Of a DNA stretch of 64,000 nucleotides, positions 17,672 to 25,980 are shown piece by piece. Source of the stretch: Nocardioides sp. ChNu-153 (lineage in GTDB: Bacteria; Actinomycetota; Actinomycetes; Propionibacteriales; Nocardioidaceae). The translations under genes and the position numbers were made by a program. Location of the stretch: the NCBI RefSeq assembly GCF_030466625.1, contig NZ_JADEVT010000005.1:153185-217184 (forward strand), given 5' to 3'. Below the pieces are notes generated by a model that ran no database searches, was not told the origin of the DNA, and saw nothing but the letters and a program-made list of their open reading frames with translations. Every line of letters begins with the position of its first letter. Position 1 is the first letter of the stretch.

Positions 17672-19870
17672 ATGACCGAGCAGAGCGCCGTCCGCTACGA
17701 CAAGGACGCCGACGGGATCGTCACGCTGACGCTGGACGACCCGAACCAGAGCGCCAACACCATGAACGAGCTCTACCGCACGTCGATGACCGACGCGGTG
17801 GAGAAGCTGTACGCCGAGCCGGAGGGCTCGGTGAAGGGTGTCGTCATCGCCAGCGCCAAGAAGACCTTCTTCGCCGGCGGTGACCTCAAGGGCATGGTGC
17901 AGACCACGCCGGACGACGCCGCCGACGTGTTCGCGATGGTCGAGGACGTCAAGGCCGCGCTGCGTCGCCTCGAGCTCCACCCCGCGCCCGTGGTCGCCGC
18001 CATCAACGGCGCCGCGCTCGGTGGCGGGCTGGAGATCGCGCTCGCCGCGAACCACCGGGTCGCGTGGGACAGCCCGAAGGTGCAGATCGGCCTGCCCGAG
18101 GTGCAGCTGGGGCTCCTGCCCGGCGGCGGCGGCGTCACCCGCACGGTGCGCATGTTCGGCCTGCAGACCGCGCTGATGGACGTCCTGCTCCAGGGCACGC
18201 GCTTCAAGCCGGCCCAGGCGAAGGAGAAGGGCCTGGTCGACGAGCTGGTCGCCGACCTCGACGGCCTCCTGCCCGCCGCGAAGGCGTGGCTCGCGTCGGT
18301 CGCGGGCGACGCGGACGCGGGCAAGCAGCCCTGGGACCGCCCGGGCTACAAGATGCCCGGCGGCACCCCGTCCACCCCGAAGCTCGCCCAGTTCCTCCCG
18401 GCCTTCCCGGCGCTGCTGCGCCAGCAGGTCAAGGGCGCGCCGTACCAGGCGCCGCGGGCGATCCTGTCCGCCGCCGTCGAGGGCGCGCAGGTCGACTTCG
18501 ACACCGCCTCGCGCATCGAGTCGCGCTACCTGACCGGCCTCGTCGTCGGCCAGCAGAGCAAGAACATGATCCAGGCGTTCTTCTTCGACCTGCAGGCGAT
18601 CAACGGCGGCTCGCTGCGTCCTGACGGCCACGAGAAGTACGTCGGCCGCAAGGTCGGCGTGCTCGGCGCCGGCATGATGGGCGCGGGCATCGCGTACGTG
18701 TTCGCCAAGTCGGGCGCGCAGGTCGTGCTGAAGGACGTCACGACCGAGGCCGCCGAGCGCGGCAAGGCGTACTCGGAGAAGCTGCTCGACAAGGCGGTCT
18801 CCCGCGGTCGCGAGACCGAGGAGGGCAAGGCCGAGTTCCTCTCGCGCATCCACGCCACCGCCGACCCGGCCGACTTCGCGGGCGTCGACGTGGTCGTCGA
18901 GGCCGTCTTCGAGGACCCGTCGCTGAAGGCCAAGGTGTTCGCCGAGATCGCCGAGCACGTCAACCCGGACGCGCTGCTGTGCTCGAACACCTCGACGCTG
19001 CCCATCACCGAGCTGGCCCAGGGCGTCGACCGTCCGAAGGACTTCATCGGCCTGCACTTCTTCAGCCCCGTCGACAAGATGCCGCTGGTGGAGATCATCC
19101 GCGGCGAGGAGACCGACGACGCGGCGCTGGCGAAGGCCTACGACCTGGTGCAGCAGATCAAGAAGACGCCGATCGTCGTCAACGACAGCCGCGGCTTCTA
19201 CACCTCCCGCGTCATCGGCTTCATGGTCAACGAGGGCCTGCAGCTGCTCGCCGAGGGCGTGCACCCGCAGACCCTGGAGCGCGCGGTCACGCAGGCCGGC
19301 TACCCGGTCGGCACGCTGCAGCTCTCCGACGAGCTCAACATGGAGCTCATGGCCAAGATCGCCAAGGCCACGGCGGACGCGGCCGAGCGCGACGGCCTCG
19401 ACTACGTGCCGCACCCGGGGCTGAAGGTCGTCGAGAAGATGATCGAGATCGGTCGTCCCTCGCGCCTCAAGGGCGCCGGCTTCTACGAGTACGACGAGTC
19501 CGGCAAGCGCCAGGGCCTGTGGAAGGGCCTCGCCGAGACCTTCCCGGTCGCGGAGCAGCAGCCGCCGCTGCGCGACGTGCAGGACCGCGTGCTCGTGCTC
19601 GAGGCGCTCGAGACGGCCAAGTGCTTCGAGGAGGACGTCATCACCTCGGCGGCCGCCGCGAACATCGGCTCGATCATGGGCATCGGCTTCCCGCCGTACA
19701 CGGGTGGCGCGGCCCAGTTCATGACCGGCTACGAGGGCGCCGACGGCGAGATCGGCCTCGCGGCCTTCGTCAAGCGCGCCGACGAGCTGGCGGAGAAGTA
19801 CGGCGACCGCTTCCGGCCGACCGACCACCTCCGCAAGATGGCCGCCAACGGGGAGTCCTTCCCCGCCTGA
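17672..19870 (+). CDS. fadB: fatty acid oxidation multifunctional protein (enoyl-CoA hydratase / 3-hydroxyacyl-CoA dehydrogenase)
   Basis: A 732-residue two-activity protein. The N-terminal crotonase domain (about 10-200) has the oxyanion-hole segments [10 protein letters not shown] and [11 protein letters not shown], with [13 protein letters not shown]. The NAD-binding domain begins at [20 protein letters not shown] (near 330), followed by [12 protein letters not shown] and [14 protein letters not shown], which carries the catalytic His. The C-terminal 3HCDH domains end at the stop. It hydrates trans-2-enoyl-CoA and oxidises the product. GAGAGGAACC precedes the ATG. It acts with FadA in the cytoplasm. 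Confidence 0.93.
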   Translation: MTEQSAVRYDKDADGIVTLTLDDPNQSANTMNELYRTSMTDAVEKLYAEPEGSVKGVVIASAKKTFFAGGDLKGMVQTTPDDAADVFAMVEDVKAALRRLELHPAPVVAAINGAALGGGLEIALAANHRVAWDSPKVQIGLPEVQLGLLPGGGGVTRTVRMFGLQTALMDVLLQGTRFKPAQAKEKGLVDELVADLDGLLPAAKAWLASVAGDADAGKQPWDRPGYKMPGGTPSTPKLAQFLPAFPALLRQQVKGAPYQAPRAILSAAVEGAQVDFDTASRIESRYLTGLVVGQQSKNMIQAFFFDLQAINGGSLRPDGHEKYVGRKVGVLGAGMMGAGIAYVFAKSGAQVVLKDVTTEAAERGKAYSEKLLDKAVSRGRETEEGKAEFLSRIHATADPADFAGVDVVVEAVFEDPSLKAKVFAEIAEHVNPDALLCSNTSTLPITELAQGVDRPKDFIGLHFFSPVDKMPLVEIIRGEETDDAALAKAYDLVQQIKKTPIVVNDSRGFYTSRVIGFMVNEGLQLLAEGVHPQTLERAVTQAGYPVGTLQLSDELNMELMAKIAKATADAAERDGLDYVPHPGLKVVEKMIEIGRPSRLKGAGFYEYDESGKRQGLWKGLAETFPVAEQQPPLRDVQDRVLVLEALETAKCFEEDVITSAAAANIGSIMGIGFPPYTGGAAQFMTGYEGADGEIGLAAFVKRADELAEKYGDRFRPTDHLRKMAANGESFPA

Positions 19871-19888
19871 CGGCCCTCCGCGACCCAC

Positions 19889-19928
19889 CACCGGGCCGGT
19901 GCCCCTCCCCAGGGGGCACCGGCCCGGT
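19889..19928 (+). terminator. terminator hairpin after fadB
   Basis: A 17-bp perfect stem (left arm CACCGGGCCGGTGCCCC at 19889-19905, right arm 19912-19928) with a 6-nt loop, 18 bp after the fadB stop. Confidence 0.85.
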
Positions 19929-20015
19929 GCTGTCGTCGGCGGGCTCCCGGCGCGTCCTTGGAGACGTGGCTACCGTGGGGGAGGACCGGACGACGAAGCA
20001 CGGAAGGGGAACGAC

Positions 20016-20189
20016 ATGGGTATCGCGGACAAGGCGAAGAACACCGTCGAGGACCTGGGCGGCAAGTCCAAGGAGCACGTGGGCGACGCCACCGGCGACG
20101 ACGAGCTCAAGGCCGAGGGCAAGAAGGACCAGACGAAGTCCTCGCTCAAGCAGGCCGGCGAGAACGTCAAGGACGCCTTCAAGTCCTGA
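20016..20189 (+). CDS. CsbD family stress-associated small protein
   Basis: A 57-residue, highly charged, Lys/Asp/Gly-rich protein. The pattern MGIADKAKNTVEDLGGKSKE and DDELKAEGKKDQTKSSLKQA is typical of CsbD, a small protein induced by general stress (sigma-B in Bacillus) with no known biochemical activity. AGGGGAACG precedes the ATG. It is flanked by terminator hairpins on both sides, so it is its own transcript. Confidence 0.88.
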   Translation: MGIADKAKNTVEDLGGKSKEHVGDATGDDELKAEGKKDQTKSSLKQAGENVKDAFKS

Positions 20190-20204
20190 GGTCTCGACGC
20201 ACCA

Positions 20205-20237
20205 CGACGGGCTCCCCGATGATCGGGGGGCCCGTCG
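20205..20237 (+). terminator. terminator hairpin after csbD
   Basis: CGACGGGC (20205-20212) pairs with GCCCGTCG (20230-20237), with an inner CCCCGAT/ATCGGGG stem, 16 bp after the stop. Confidence 0.75.
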
Positions 20238-20313
20238 TCGCGTCCGGGCCCATCCGGCGGGCCCGCGGCACCGAACCCCTGATGACCCCGACCGACCCCC
20301 TCCGAGGAGCACC

Positions 20314-20796
20314 ATGAGCACCCTGTCCGACTTCACCGCGACCCGGCTCGACGGCACCGAGGAGTCCCTGGAGGCGTACGCCGGACGGGTCGTGCTCGTC
20401 GTGAACACCGCCAGCAACTGCGGCTTCACGCCGCAGTACGAGGGTCTCGAGCAGCTCTACCGCACGTACGGCGAGCAGGGCCTCGTCGTGCTCGGGTTCC
20501 CGTGCAACCAGTTCGCGGGCCAGGAGCCCGGCGGGGCCGACGACATCGGCGAGTTCTGCCAGCGCAACTACGGCGTCTCGTTCCCCATGTTCGACAAGGT
20601 CGACGTGAACGGCTCCGACGCCCACCCCGTCTTCGACTGGCTGAAGAAGGAGAAGGGCGGCCTGCTCGGCGGTCGCATCAAGTGGAACTTCACCAAGTTC
20701 CTCGTGGGGCGCGACGGCACGGTCGTGAAGCGCTACGGCCCCACCACGAAGCCCGCCGACATCGCCGCCGACATCGAGAAGGCGCTCGCGGCCTGA
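20314..20796 (+). CDS. glutathione peroxidase family thiol peroxidase
   Basis: A 160-residue thioredoxin-fold peroxidase. The peroxidatic residue is Cys36 in NTASNCGFTPQYEGL. LGFPCNQFAGQEPG supplies the Gln and resolving-Cys region, and KWNFTKFLVGRDG the conserved Trp-Asn. Actinobacteria lack glutathione, so such enzymes normally use thioredoxin or mycothiol-linked systems to reduce H2O2 and lipid hydroperoxides; that is family knowledge. CGAGGAGC precedes the ATG. The catalytic residue is Cys (TGC), not selenocysteine. Confidence 0.92.
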   Translation: MSTLSDFTATRLDGTEESLEAYAGRVVLVVNTASNCGFTPQYEGLEQLYRTYGEQGLVVLGFPCNQFAGQEPGGADDIGEFCQRNYGVSFPMFDKVDVNGSDAHPVFDWLKKEKGGLLGGRIKWNFTKFLVGRDGTVVKRYGPTTKPADIAADIEKALAA

Positions 20797-20815
20797 CGCT
20801 CCTCCCGCTCGCGCG

Positions 20816-21008
20816 GTGGTTGAGGTGGGTGCGCTAGCACCCCTCGAAACCACGCTGACCTACTCCGGTGGTTTCGAGGGCCGCTGGGGCGGCCACCTCA
20901 ACCACCGGATGTCGGTGGTTGAGGTGGGTTGCTCTGGCAACCCCTCGAAACCACGACCGGGTTCCCTGGGTGGTTTCGAGGGCGGCTGGGGCGGCCACCT
21001 CGACCACC
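20816..21008. repeat. dispersed palindromic repeat, family B, four-copy cluster
   Basis: Four units of about 40 bp alternate in orientation: 20816-20853, 20867-20906, 20914-20953 and 20969-21008. Each runs from GGTGGTTGAGGTGG to CCTCGAAACCAC or the reverse, and each is an imperfect hairpin. The cluster fills the gap between convergent gpx and GH6 genes. Other clusters are at 44932-45196 and 59292-59435. Confidence 0.85.
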
Positions 21009-21025
21009 GGACGGGGTCGGCGGCC

Positions 21026-22099
21026 TCAGCGGCCGAGCAGGCGCCGCGCTCCCGTCGCCCACCACTGGCCGGCGGCGGGGCCGCCGTTGCAGGCGCCGTC
21101 CGACTCGCCGGGGCGCTTGACCCACGCGTAGAAGTCGACGCCGTTCGCGTTCACGACCTTCGGCTTGCTGCCCAGGCGGGCGGCGGCGGTGTTGCACCAC
21201 GAGCCGTCGCGCGCGGGGCCGGCGCCGTTGCGGGAGGTGTCGACGAGCTGGCGCTTGCCGGCGTACCCCCGGGTGGCGAGCGCCGCGACCAGCGACCGGC
21301 CGTAGGCGAGCTCGTCGTTGGTGGTGCGGTAGTTGCTGACGTTCGTCGCGACGCCGCGCGCCCACTGCACGCCCGACTGGGACAGGCGGTCGGCCATGAC
21401 GTTCGCGGAGTGCCACGACGAGTGGCCCGAATCGACGTACACCCACGTGCCGTTGCGCGCGAACGTGTAGGTCGCGTAACGGATGAGCGACGTCCACAGC
21501 TCCTGCCCGGCGCACGAGCCGAGCAGGCCGAGCGCGTCCGGCTCGAGCACGACGACGGCCCCCTTGCCCTTGAGGCCCAGCGCGATCTGCTCCACCCAGA
21601 GGCGGTACGAACGGGGGTCGAACCCGCCTGAGGAGTGGCTGCCGCAGTCGCGGTTGGGCAGCCCGTAGACCGCGATCATGGGCGTGCGGTTCTTCTGCCG
21701 GCCGTAGTCCGCCCACGCCGCGGCCGCCGCGCGCGCCCGGCCGACCGGCACCGCCTCGGTGAACCAGCGGGTGTGCGTGTTCGCCGCGATGGGGGTGTAC
21801 GTCGCGTCCTTGCGCGCGGCGACCATGGCCGGGCTCGACGGGTCGACGAGCACCCCGCGCCGCAGTCGGATGTCGACGGCCGCGGCCGCCTGGACCGCGG
21901 GCGCCTGGACCTCAGGTGCCGGGGCTGCGGGTCCCCCGTCCACCAGGGCCGCCGGGGCGGGCGTCGCCGCGCGGGCCGACCCCGTCAGACCCGTCAGGCC
22001 GGTCAGCAGCGTCGCGAGGAGCACGACGGCGAGCGCGGCGGGGACGAGGACGAGGTGCGCGGCGCGGGCAGGCGTCAGCGCGGACGAGGTGGGGGGCAC
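21026..22099 (-). CDS. secreted glycoside hydrolase family 6 (cellulase-type)
   Basis: A 357-residue protein with a signal peptide (about 1-45, hydrophobic VLVPAALAVVLLATLLTGL, then SARAA). An Ala/Pro-rich linker is followed by a GH6 catalytic domain (about 80-355). Visible GH6 motifs are YGLPNRDCGSHSSGG, VVVLEPDALG with the general-acid Asp, ATNVSNYR, and the C-terminal FYAWVKRPGESDG. GH6 enzymes are inverting endoglucanases or cellobiohydrolases acting outside the cell. No carbohydrate-binding module is attached. The GTG start is taken because it gives a proper signal peptide; no nearby cellulose locus is seen. Confidence 0.9.
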   Translation of the reverse strand: MPPTSSALTPARAAHLVLVPAALAVVLLATLLTGLTGLTGSARAATPAPAALVDGGPAAPAPEVQAPAVQAAAAVDIRLRRGVLVDPSSPAMVAARKDATYTPIAANTHTRWFTEAVPVGRARAAAAAWADYGRQKNRTPMIAVYGLPNRDCGSHSSGGFDPRSYRLWVEQIALGLKGKGAVVVLEPDALGLLGSCAGQELWTSLIRYATYTFARNGTWVYVDSGHSSWHSANVMADRLSQSGVQWARGVATNVSNYRTTNDELAYGRSLVAALATRGYAGKRQLVDTSRNGAGPARDGSWCNTAAARLGSKPKVVNANGVDFYAWVKRPGESDGACNGGPAAGQWWATGARRLLGR

Positions 22100-22194
22100 T
22101 GCCGCAGCCTAGGGCGGCGCGACCCGGCCCGGGCGGGCGTCGGTGGGACCTGCAGAGAAACAGCGCTTGGCTTGAGCCGACCTCCGGCGTACTG

Positions 22195-22210
22195 TCGCGA
22201 TATATCGCGA
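22195..22210. promoter_or_regulatory. perfect palindrome TCGCGATATATCGCGA, probable PadR operator
   Basis: A 16-bp perfect palindrome 44 bp ahead of the PadR-DUF1707 start. The central TATAT makes it a plausible -10 overlap, so repressor binding would block the promoter. Confidence 0.7.
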
Positions 22211-22254
22211 GCGGTCGACGACCGTACGGCCGCGACGGACGGAGGGAGCAGCAC

Positions 22255-22971
22255 ATGTGGGACGCCGACAAGGTCGACGGCTTCGACGACGACGACCAGG
22301 AGAACGGCTGGGAGCGGGGGCGCCACCAGCACCCGCGCGAGGGGGGCCGCCGCGGTGACTTCCCGGCGTGGCCCGGCCTGGGCGGGCCGTTCGGCCCGGC
22401 CGGCCTCGGCGCCGCGTTCGGTCCGCGGCGCGGCGGTGGGCGTCACGGCCAGCCCGTGCCGCCGTGGGTCGCCGGTCTGCTCGGCTTCGACGCTCCGCCG
22501 CAGCGCGGCCACGGCGGCGGGCCGAAGGTGCGGCGTGGCGACGTCCGCGCGGCGATCCTCGACGTGCTCGCGTCGGGACCGCGCAACGGCTACCAGGTGA
22601 TCAACGAGATCGCGGAGCGCTCGCACGGCGCCTGGAAGCCGTCGCCGGGCTCCGTCTACCCGACCATCCAGCAGCTCGAGGACGAGGGCCTCGTCGTCGC
22701 CGACGACGCGCAGGGCCGCCGTACCCTCACCCTCAGCGACGAGGGGCAGGCGTACGTCGCGCGCCACGCCGACGAGCTGGCCGCCGTGTGGCGTCCGTTC
22801 GCGCCGCGGGCCGAGGCGCCGCAGGGCGCGCTCCCCGAGATCGGCCAGGTCATGAACGCGTTGTGGCAGATCGTGTCGACCGGCACCGACGCCCAGCGGG
22901 CGGAGGCCCTGACGGTGCTCGCCGAGGCGCGGCGCCGGCTGTACGGGATCCTCGCGGAGGGCGACCGGTGA
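22255..22971 (+). CDS. PadR-family regulator with Gly-rich N-terminal extension
   Basis: A 238-residue protein. About 95 residues of Asp/Gly/Arg/Pro-rich low-complexity sequence (FPAWPGLGGPFGPAGL and similar) precede a winged helix of PadR type: VRRGDVRAAILDVLASGPRNG, then SPGSVYPTIQQLEDEGLV. The C-terminal helices follow. GGAGGGAGC precedes the ATG. It overlaps the DUF1707 gene by 4 bp (GTGA). This PadR plus DUF1707 arrangement is common in actinobacteria and is presumed autoregulated through TCGCGATATATCGCGA. Its ligand is unknown. Confidence 0.87.
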   Translation: MWDADKVDGFDDDDQENGWERGRHQHPREGGRRGDFPAWPGLGGPFGPAGLGAAFGPRRGGGRHGQPVPPWVAGLLGFDAPPQRGHGGGPKVRRGDVRAAILDVLASGPRNGYQVINEIAERSHGAWKPSPGSVYPTIQQLEDEGLVVADDAQGRRTLTLSDEGQAYVARHADELAAVWRPFAPRAEAPQGALPEIGQVMNALWQIVSTGTDAQRAEALTVLAEARRRLYGILAEGDR

Positions 22972-23459
22972 GCGAGGCCGGCCGGGTGCGGCTCTCCGAC
23001 GCGGAGCGGCAGGACGCCGCGGCCGCGCTCGGCACCCACTTCGCCGAGGGCCGGCTCGACCCCGTCGAGCACGACGAGCGCTCCACCGCCGTGTGGGCGG
23101 CGCGCTTCGCCGAGGACCTGCAGCCCGTGTTCGCGGACCTGCCGGCGCCTCACCCCGGGGCGCTCGCCCCGGCGCGGGCGCACGACTGGAACGCGCAGCG
23201 CCCGGCCGCGCGGAAGCGGGGCGCCCGGGGCGCCCGGGGTGACGGACCGCCGGCCTTCGTGCCGACCGCGGTGCTCGTCGCGCTGCTCGTCGGCGGTGTC
23301 CTGCTGGGTGTCGCGGTGCTGAAGGTGCTGGTCGCCGTCGTGCCGCTCCTCCTGCTCGGCGGGCTGGCGTTCCTGGCGGTCCGCCGCATCGCCGGCCGGG
23401 GCGCGGCCGGCCCGCGCGGGACGCTCCCGGGGCGGGGAGGGCCGCCGTACCGCTGCTGA
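22968..23459 (+). CDS. DUF1707 domain membrane protein
   Basis: A 163-residue protein. The N-terminal DUF1707 module reads VRLSDAERQDAAAALGTHFA and continues GRLDPVEHDERSTAVWAARF with the family's GRL...E..ER pattern. A charged linker follows, then two adjacent TM segments (about 100-140; TAVLVALLVGGVLLGVAVLK and a second LLLLGGLAFLAV) and a short basic tail ending in Cys. DUF1707 proteins are membrane-associated with suggested roles in cell-envelope homeostasis. It is translationally coupled to the PadR regulator, so its level follows that regulator. Confidence 0.85.
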   Translation: MSEAGRVRLSDAERQDAAAALGTHFAEGRLDPVEHDERSTAVWAARFAEDLQPVFADLPAPHPGALAPARAHDWNAQRPAARKRGARGARGDGPPAFVPTAVLVALLVGGVLLGVAVLKVLVAVVPLLLLGGLAFLAVRRIAGRGAAGPRGTLPGRGGPPYRC

Positions 23460-23471
23460 GGGCGGGTACGA

Positions 23472-23515
23472 CGACGCCCCCGCTCCCCGGTGATGACCGG
23501 GAGGCGGGGGCGTCG
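23472..23515. terminator. bidirectional terminator hairpin
   Basis: CGACGCCCCCGC...CCCGG (23472-23490) pairs with CCGGGAGGCGGGGGCGTCG (23497-23515). It lies between the convergent DUF1707 and YceI genes. Confidence 0.8.
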
Positions 23516-23556
23516 GGTGCGTCGGGGGTCGCCCGGCGCGCTGGGGGAGTGCGTGC

Positions 23557-24165
23557 TCAGGCGCTCTGGATCGCCGAGACGTCGAACTCGAGCTTGACCT
23601 TGTCGGAGATGAGGACGCCGCCGGTCTCGAGCGCGGCGTTGTAGGTGAGGCCCCAGTCCTTGCGGTTGATGGCGACGCCACCCTCGAAGCCGATGCGCAG
23701 GTTGCCGAACGGGTCGCGCGCCGAGCCGGTCTGCTCGAGCTCGACGGTGACGGACTTCGTGACGTCCTTGATCGTGAGGTCGCCGGTGACCAGCCACGTG
23801 TCGGCGTCCTCGCGCTCGACCTTGGTCGAGACGAAGGTGATGTTCGGGTACTTCTCCGCCTCGAAGAAGTCACCGGTCTGCAGGTGGCCGTCGCGGTCGG
23901 CGTTGCCGGTGTCGATGCTGGCGGCCTTGATGGTCAGGGCGACCGTCGAGGCGGACGGCGTGGCCGTGTTGATGGTGGCGGTGCCGTCGAACTCCTTGAA
24001 GGAGCCGCGGACCGTCGTCACCATCGCGTGGCGCACGGAGAAGCCGAGACGGGTGTGCGTGACGTCGAGGGCGTAGGAGCCCGCGATGTCCTCCACGGCG
24101 GTGGTGGGAGCGTCGAACGTCTGCTCGGCCGGGGCCGAGTCCTTGGTGCGGCTGAAGATGCCCAT
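23557..24165 (-). CDS. YceI-family lipid/isoprenoid-binding protein
   Basis: A 202-residue beta-barrel (lipocalin-like) protein. Family marks include GSYALDVTHTRLGFSVRHAM, then GSFKEFDGTATI, DGHLQTGDFFEAEKYPNITF and VTGDLTIKDVTKSVTVEL. YceI proteins bind polyisoprenoids; many are periplasmic, but this one has no signal peptide and starts MGIFSRTKDSAPAE. GGAGGACAGC precedes the ATG. A GTTGAA-CT-TTCAAC palindrome 20 bp upstream suggests control by a MarR-type or similar dimeric repressor, none of which is encoded next to it. Confidence 0.9.
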   Translation of the reverse strand: MGIFSRTKDSAPAEQTFDAPTTAVEDIAGSYALDVTHTRLGFSVRHAMVTTVRGSFKEFDGTATINTATPSASTVALTIKAASIDTGNADRDGHLQTGDFFEAEKYPNITFVSTKVEREDADTWLVTGDLTIKDVTKSVTVELEQTGSARDPFGNLRIGFEGGVAINRKDWGLTYNAALETGGVLISDKVKLEFDVSAIQSA

Positions 24166-24185
24166 GATGCTGTCCTCCGAAGTCA

Positions 24186-24199
24186 GTTGAACTTTCAAC
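24186..24199. promoter_or_regulatory. palindrome GTTGAACTTTCAAC ahead of yceI
   Basis: Perfect 6-bp arms around CT, in the AT-rich promoter area of the YceI gene. The form resembles MarR-family operators; the regulator is not adjacent. Confidence 0.6.
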
Positions 24200-24278
24200 G
24201 ACGACTGTACGGGTATCTACTTGCGCCGTCAACCATCTCGGGGTCGGCGGGGTGGTGACGACACACACCCCGGACGCA

Positions 24279-24312
24279 GCAGAGCCGCCATCCCGGGGGA
24301 TGGCGGCTCTGC
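24279..24312 (-). terminator. terminator hairpin after the 45-aa gene
   Basis: A 16-bp perfect stem (GCAGAGCCGCCATCCC paired with GGGATGGCGGCTCTGC) with a 2-nt loop, 53 bp beyond the small gene's stop on the minus strand. Confidence 0.85.
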
Positions 24313-24364
24313 GGGGCTGCCTCGAGGGCGGCGGGGCGCCGGGTGGCGCGTGAGTGCTCGGCTG

Positions 24365-24502
24365 TCAGGCGGCGGCCGGTCGGGCGACGGCCGTCGAGGC
24401 CGAGGTCCAACGAGCCTCCATGCGAGCACGGCCGGACGCGTCGACGACCTTGGTCCAGGTGAGGACGAGGCCGTTGCGGTGGGTCGACGTCGAGTAGAGC
24501 AT
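24365..24502 (-). CDS. 45-aa small protein of unknown function
   Basis: A 45-codon reading frame starts with ATG at 24502, behind a near-ideal AGGAGGTG Shine-Dalgarno (24507-24514, spacing about 5 nt). It ends at TGA 24365 and is followed by a perfect terminator hairpin at 24279-24312. The peptide begins MLYSTSTHRNGLVLTWTKVV, continues with DASGRARMEARW and ends in an Ala/Thr/Pro-rich tail. It has two Trp, no Cys, no signal peptide and no TM segment, and is basic overall. I do not recognise the family. Translation signals and terminator, not homology, support it. Confidence 0.7.
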   Translation of the reverse strand: MLYSTSTHRNGLVLTWTKVVDASGRARMEARWTSASTAVARPAAA

Positions 24503-24789
24503 GAGACACCTCCTGTTCACTTTCCGTTCATCCAAGGTAGCGCACCGTCGGCGGGATCGGTAGTCGGCGCCGCACTTTTCTGCCCCAGATGCGGCGGTCC
24601 TGCTCCACCTGGGCCTGTGGACGGGCCCGGACGAGCCCGTTCCGCTCCACTTGGGGGGCTGCTCGCAAGGTGAACGACGGGTGAATGCGGAACCCTCCGG
24701 CCTCCCCTCACGGGGGTGGTCACCGTCGAGCGCGTCGACCTACGGTGCCGCTCGGGCGCCACCGATCGCCGGCACCCTCGGGAGGAACC

Positions 24790-25842
24790 ATGGCGACCCC
24801 ACCTGTCCGCACGCCCGCACGACGTCGTACCCGGGGGTGGGTGGCGCTCCCCGCCGTCCTGGCCGCCGGGCTCGCCCTGGCCGGCCCCGCCGCCCCGGCG
24901 CTCGCCGACCCCGTCTCGGGCTCCACCTCCGTGGGGCCCGCCGCCGGCGGCTCCTACGTCGCGCTGGGCGACTCCTACTCGTCGGGCACGGGAACGCGGG
25001 AGTACCTGGCGGACGGCACCCAGTGCCTCCGCTCCGTGCACGCGTTCCCCTCGCTGCTGGCCTCCGCCGGGGGCTGGGACCTCGACTTCCGCGCGTGCTC
25101 CGGCGCCGTCGTCGCCGACGTGCGCGCCAACCAGCTCACGGCGCTCTCCGCCGCCACCGACCTCGTCACCCTGTCCGTCGGCGGCAACGACGCCGGGTTC
25201 ACCGACGTCATCACGGAGTGCGCCCAGCCGGGGTGGATGAGCGACTGCGACGGCGCGATCGACGGCGCCCAGGCCTTCATCGGCGCCACGCTGCCCGCGC
25301 GGCTCTCGGGCCTCTACGCCGACGTCCGCGCCGCCGCGCCGAACGCCGACGTCGTGGTCGCCGGCTACCCGCGTCTGTTCCAGGGCGAGGACTGCGACGT
25401 CCTCACCTTCATCTCGCCGGCGGAGATGACGCGCCTGAACGCCACCGCCGACCAGCTCGACGCCCGCACCGCCGCGGCCGCCCGGGCCGCCGGGTTCCGC
25501 TTCGTCGACCCCACCGCCGCGTTCACCGGCCACGCCGTCTGCGACGAGCCGGCGTGGCTGAACGGGCTGTCGAACCCCGTGGTCGAGAGCTACCACCCGA
25601 ACACGCTGGGCCACGCCCAGGGCTACGTCCCCCTCGTGTCCTCCGCGGCCACCGGCAGCGCGCTGGCCGTCACCCCCGCGGTCGTCGCCGACGCCGAGGC
25701 GCACGCGGGCACGTACGTCGCGCAGCAGGCGCCGTACGCGGCGTACGACCGCACGATCGCGCCGCGGGTGGTGGAGACGGCGCCCCTCCACGCGGCCCAG
25801 CGGGCCATCGCCGACGGGACGGCCGACCCCGCGCAGGAGTGA
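24790..25842 (+). CDS. secreted SGNH/GDSL-family esterase-lipase
   Basis: A 350-residue exported hydrolase. A Sec signal peptide (about 1-38) has a twin basic start, a hydrophobic VALPAVLAAGLALAGPA core and cleavage near ALA-DP. The SGNH blocks are all present: YVALGDSYSSGTG with the nucleophile Ser, the block II Gly in CSGAVVADV, SVGGNDAGF with Asn, and VESYHPNTLGH with the His. Six Cys in the catalytic domain suggest disulfides as in Streptomyces secreted lipases. It hydrolyses acyl esters outside the cell; the substrate is unknown. GGGAGGAACC precedes the ATG. Confidence 0.9.
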   Translation: MATPPVRTPARRRTRGWVALPAVLAAGLALAGPAAPALADPVSGSTSVGPAAGGSYVALGDSYSSGTGTREYLADGTQCLRSVHAFPSLLASAGGWDLDFRACSGAVVADVRANQLTALSAATDLVTLSVGGNDAGFTDVITECAQPGWMSDCDGAIDGAQAFIGATLPARLSGLYADVRAAAPNADVVVAGYPRLFQGEDCDVLTFISPAEMTRLNATADQLDARTAAAARAAGFRFVDPTAAFTGHAVCDEPAWLNGLSNPVVESYHPNTLGHAQGYVPLVSSAATGSALAVTPAVVADAEAHAGTYVAQQAPYAAYDRTIAPRVVETAPLHAAQRAIADGTADPAQE

Positions 25843-25859
25843 GACGGGGGGAGATCCAC

Positions 25860-25945
25860 GTCGCACCGGGAACTTGTGCGACCCCTGTGCACGTTCTTCT
25901 CCCTGACGTCGCCGCGCGGCGGGGTGGCCGACCGGTCGCCCCGCC
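25860..25945 (+). other. structured leader between the esterase and TerC genes
   Basis: Two hairpins: GTCGCAC/GTGCGAC (25860-25866 with 25876-25882) and GGCGGGG/CCCCGCC (25918-25924 with 25939-25945). The first may terminate the esterase transcript. TerC genes are often under a manganese (yybP-ykoY) riboswitch, but I could not match its conserved core here. Confidence 0.4.
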
Positions 25946-25980
25946 CTCGTGCACCACCGCAACGCAGAAGGAGTCCGTCC

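Noticed and set aside
20816..21008. CRISPR-like array
   Set aside because: Units are palindromic, alternate in orientation, have no equal-length unique spacers and there are no cas genes; they are REP-like repeats.
25843..25980. yybP-ykoY manganese riboswitch before TerC
   Set aside because: Hairpins are present but I could not place the conserved loop residues; recorded only as a structured leader.
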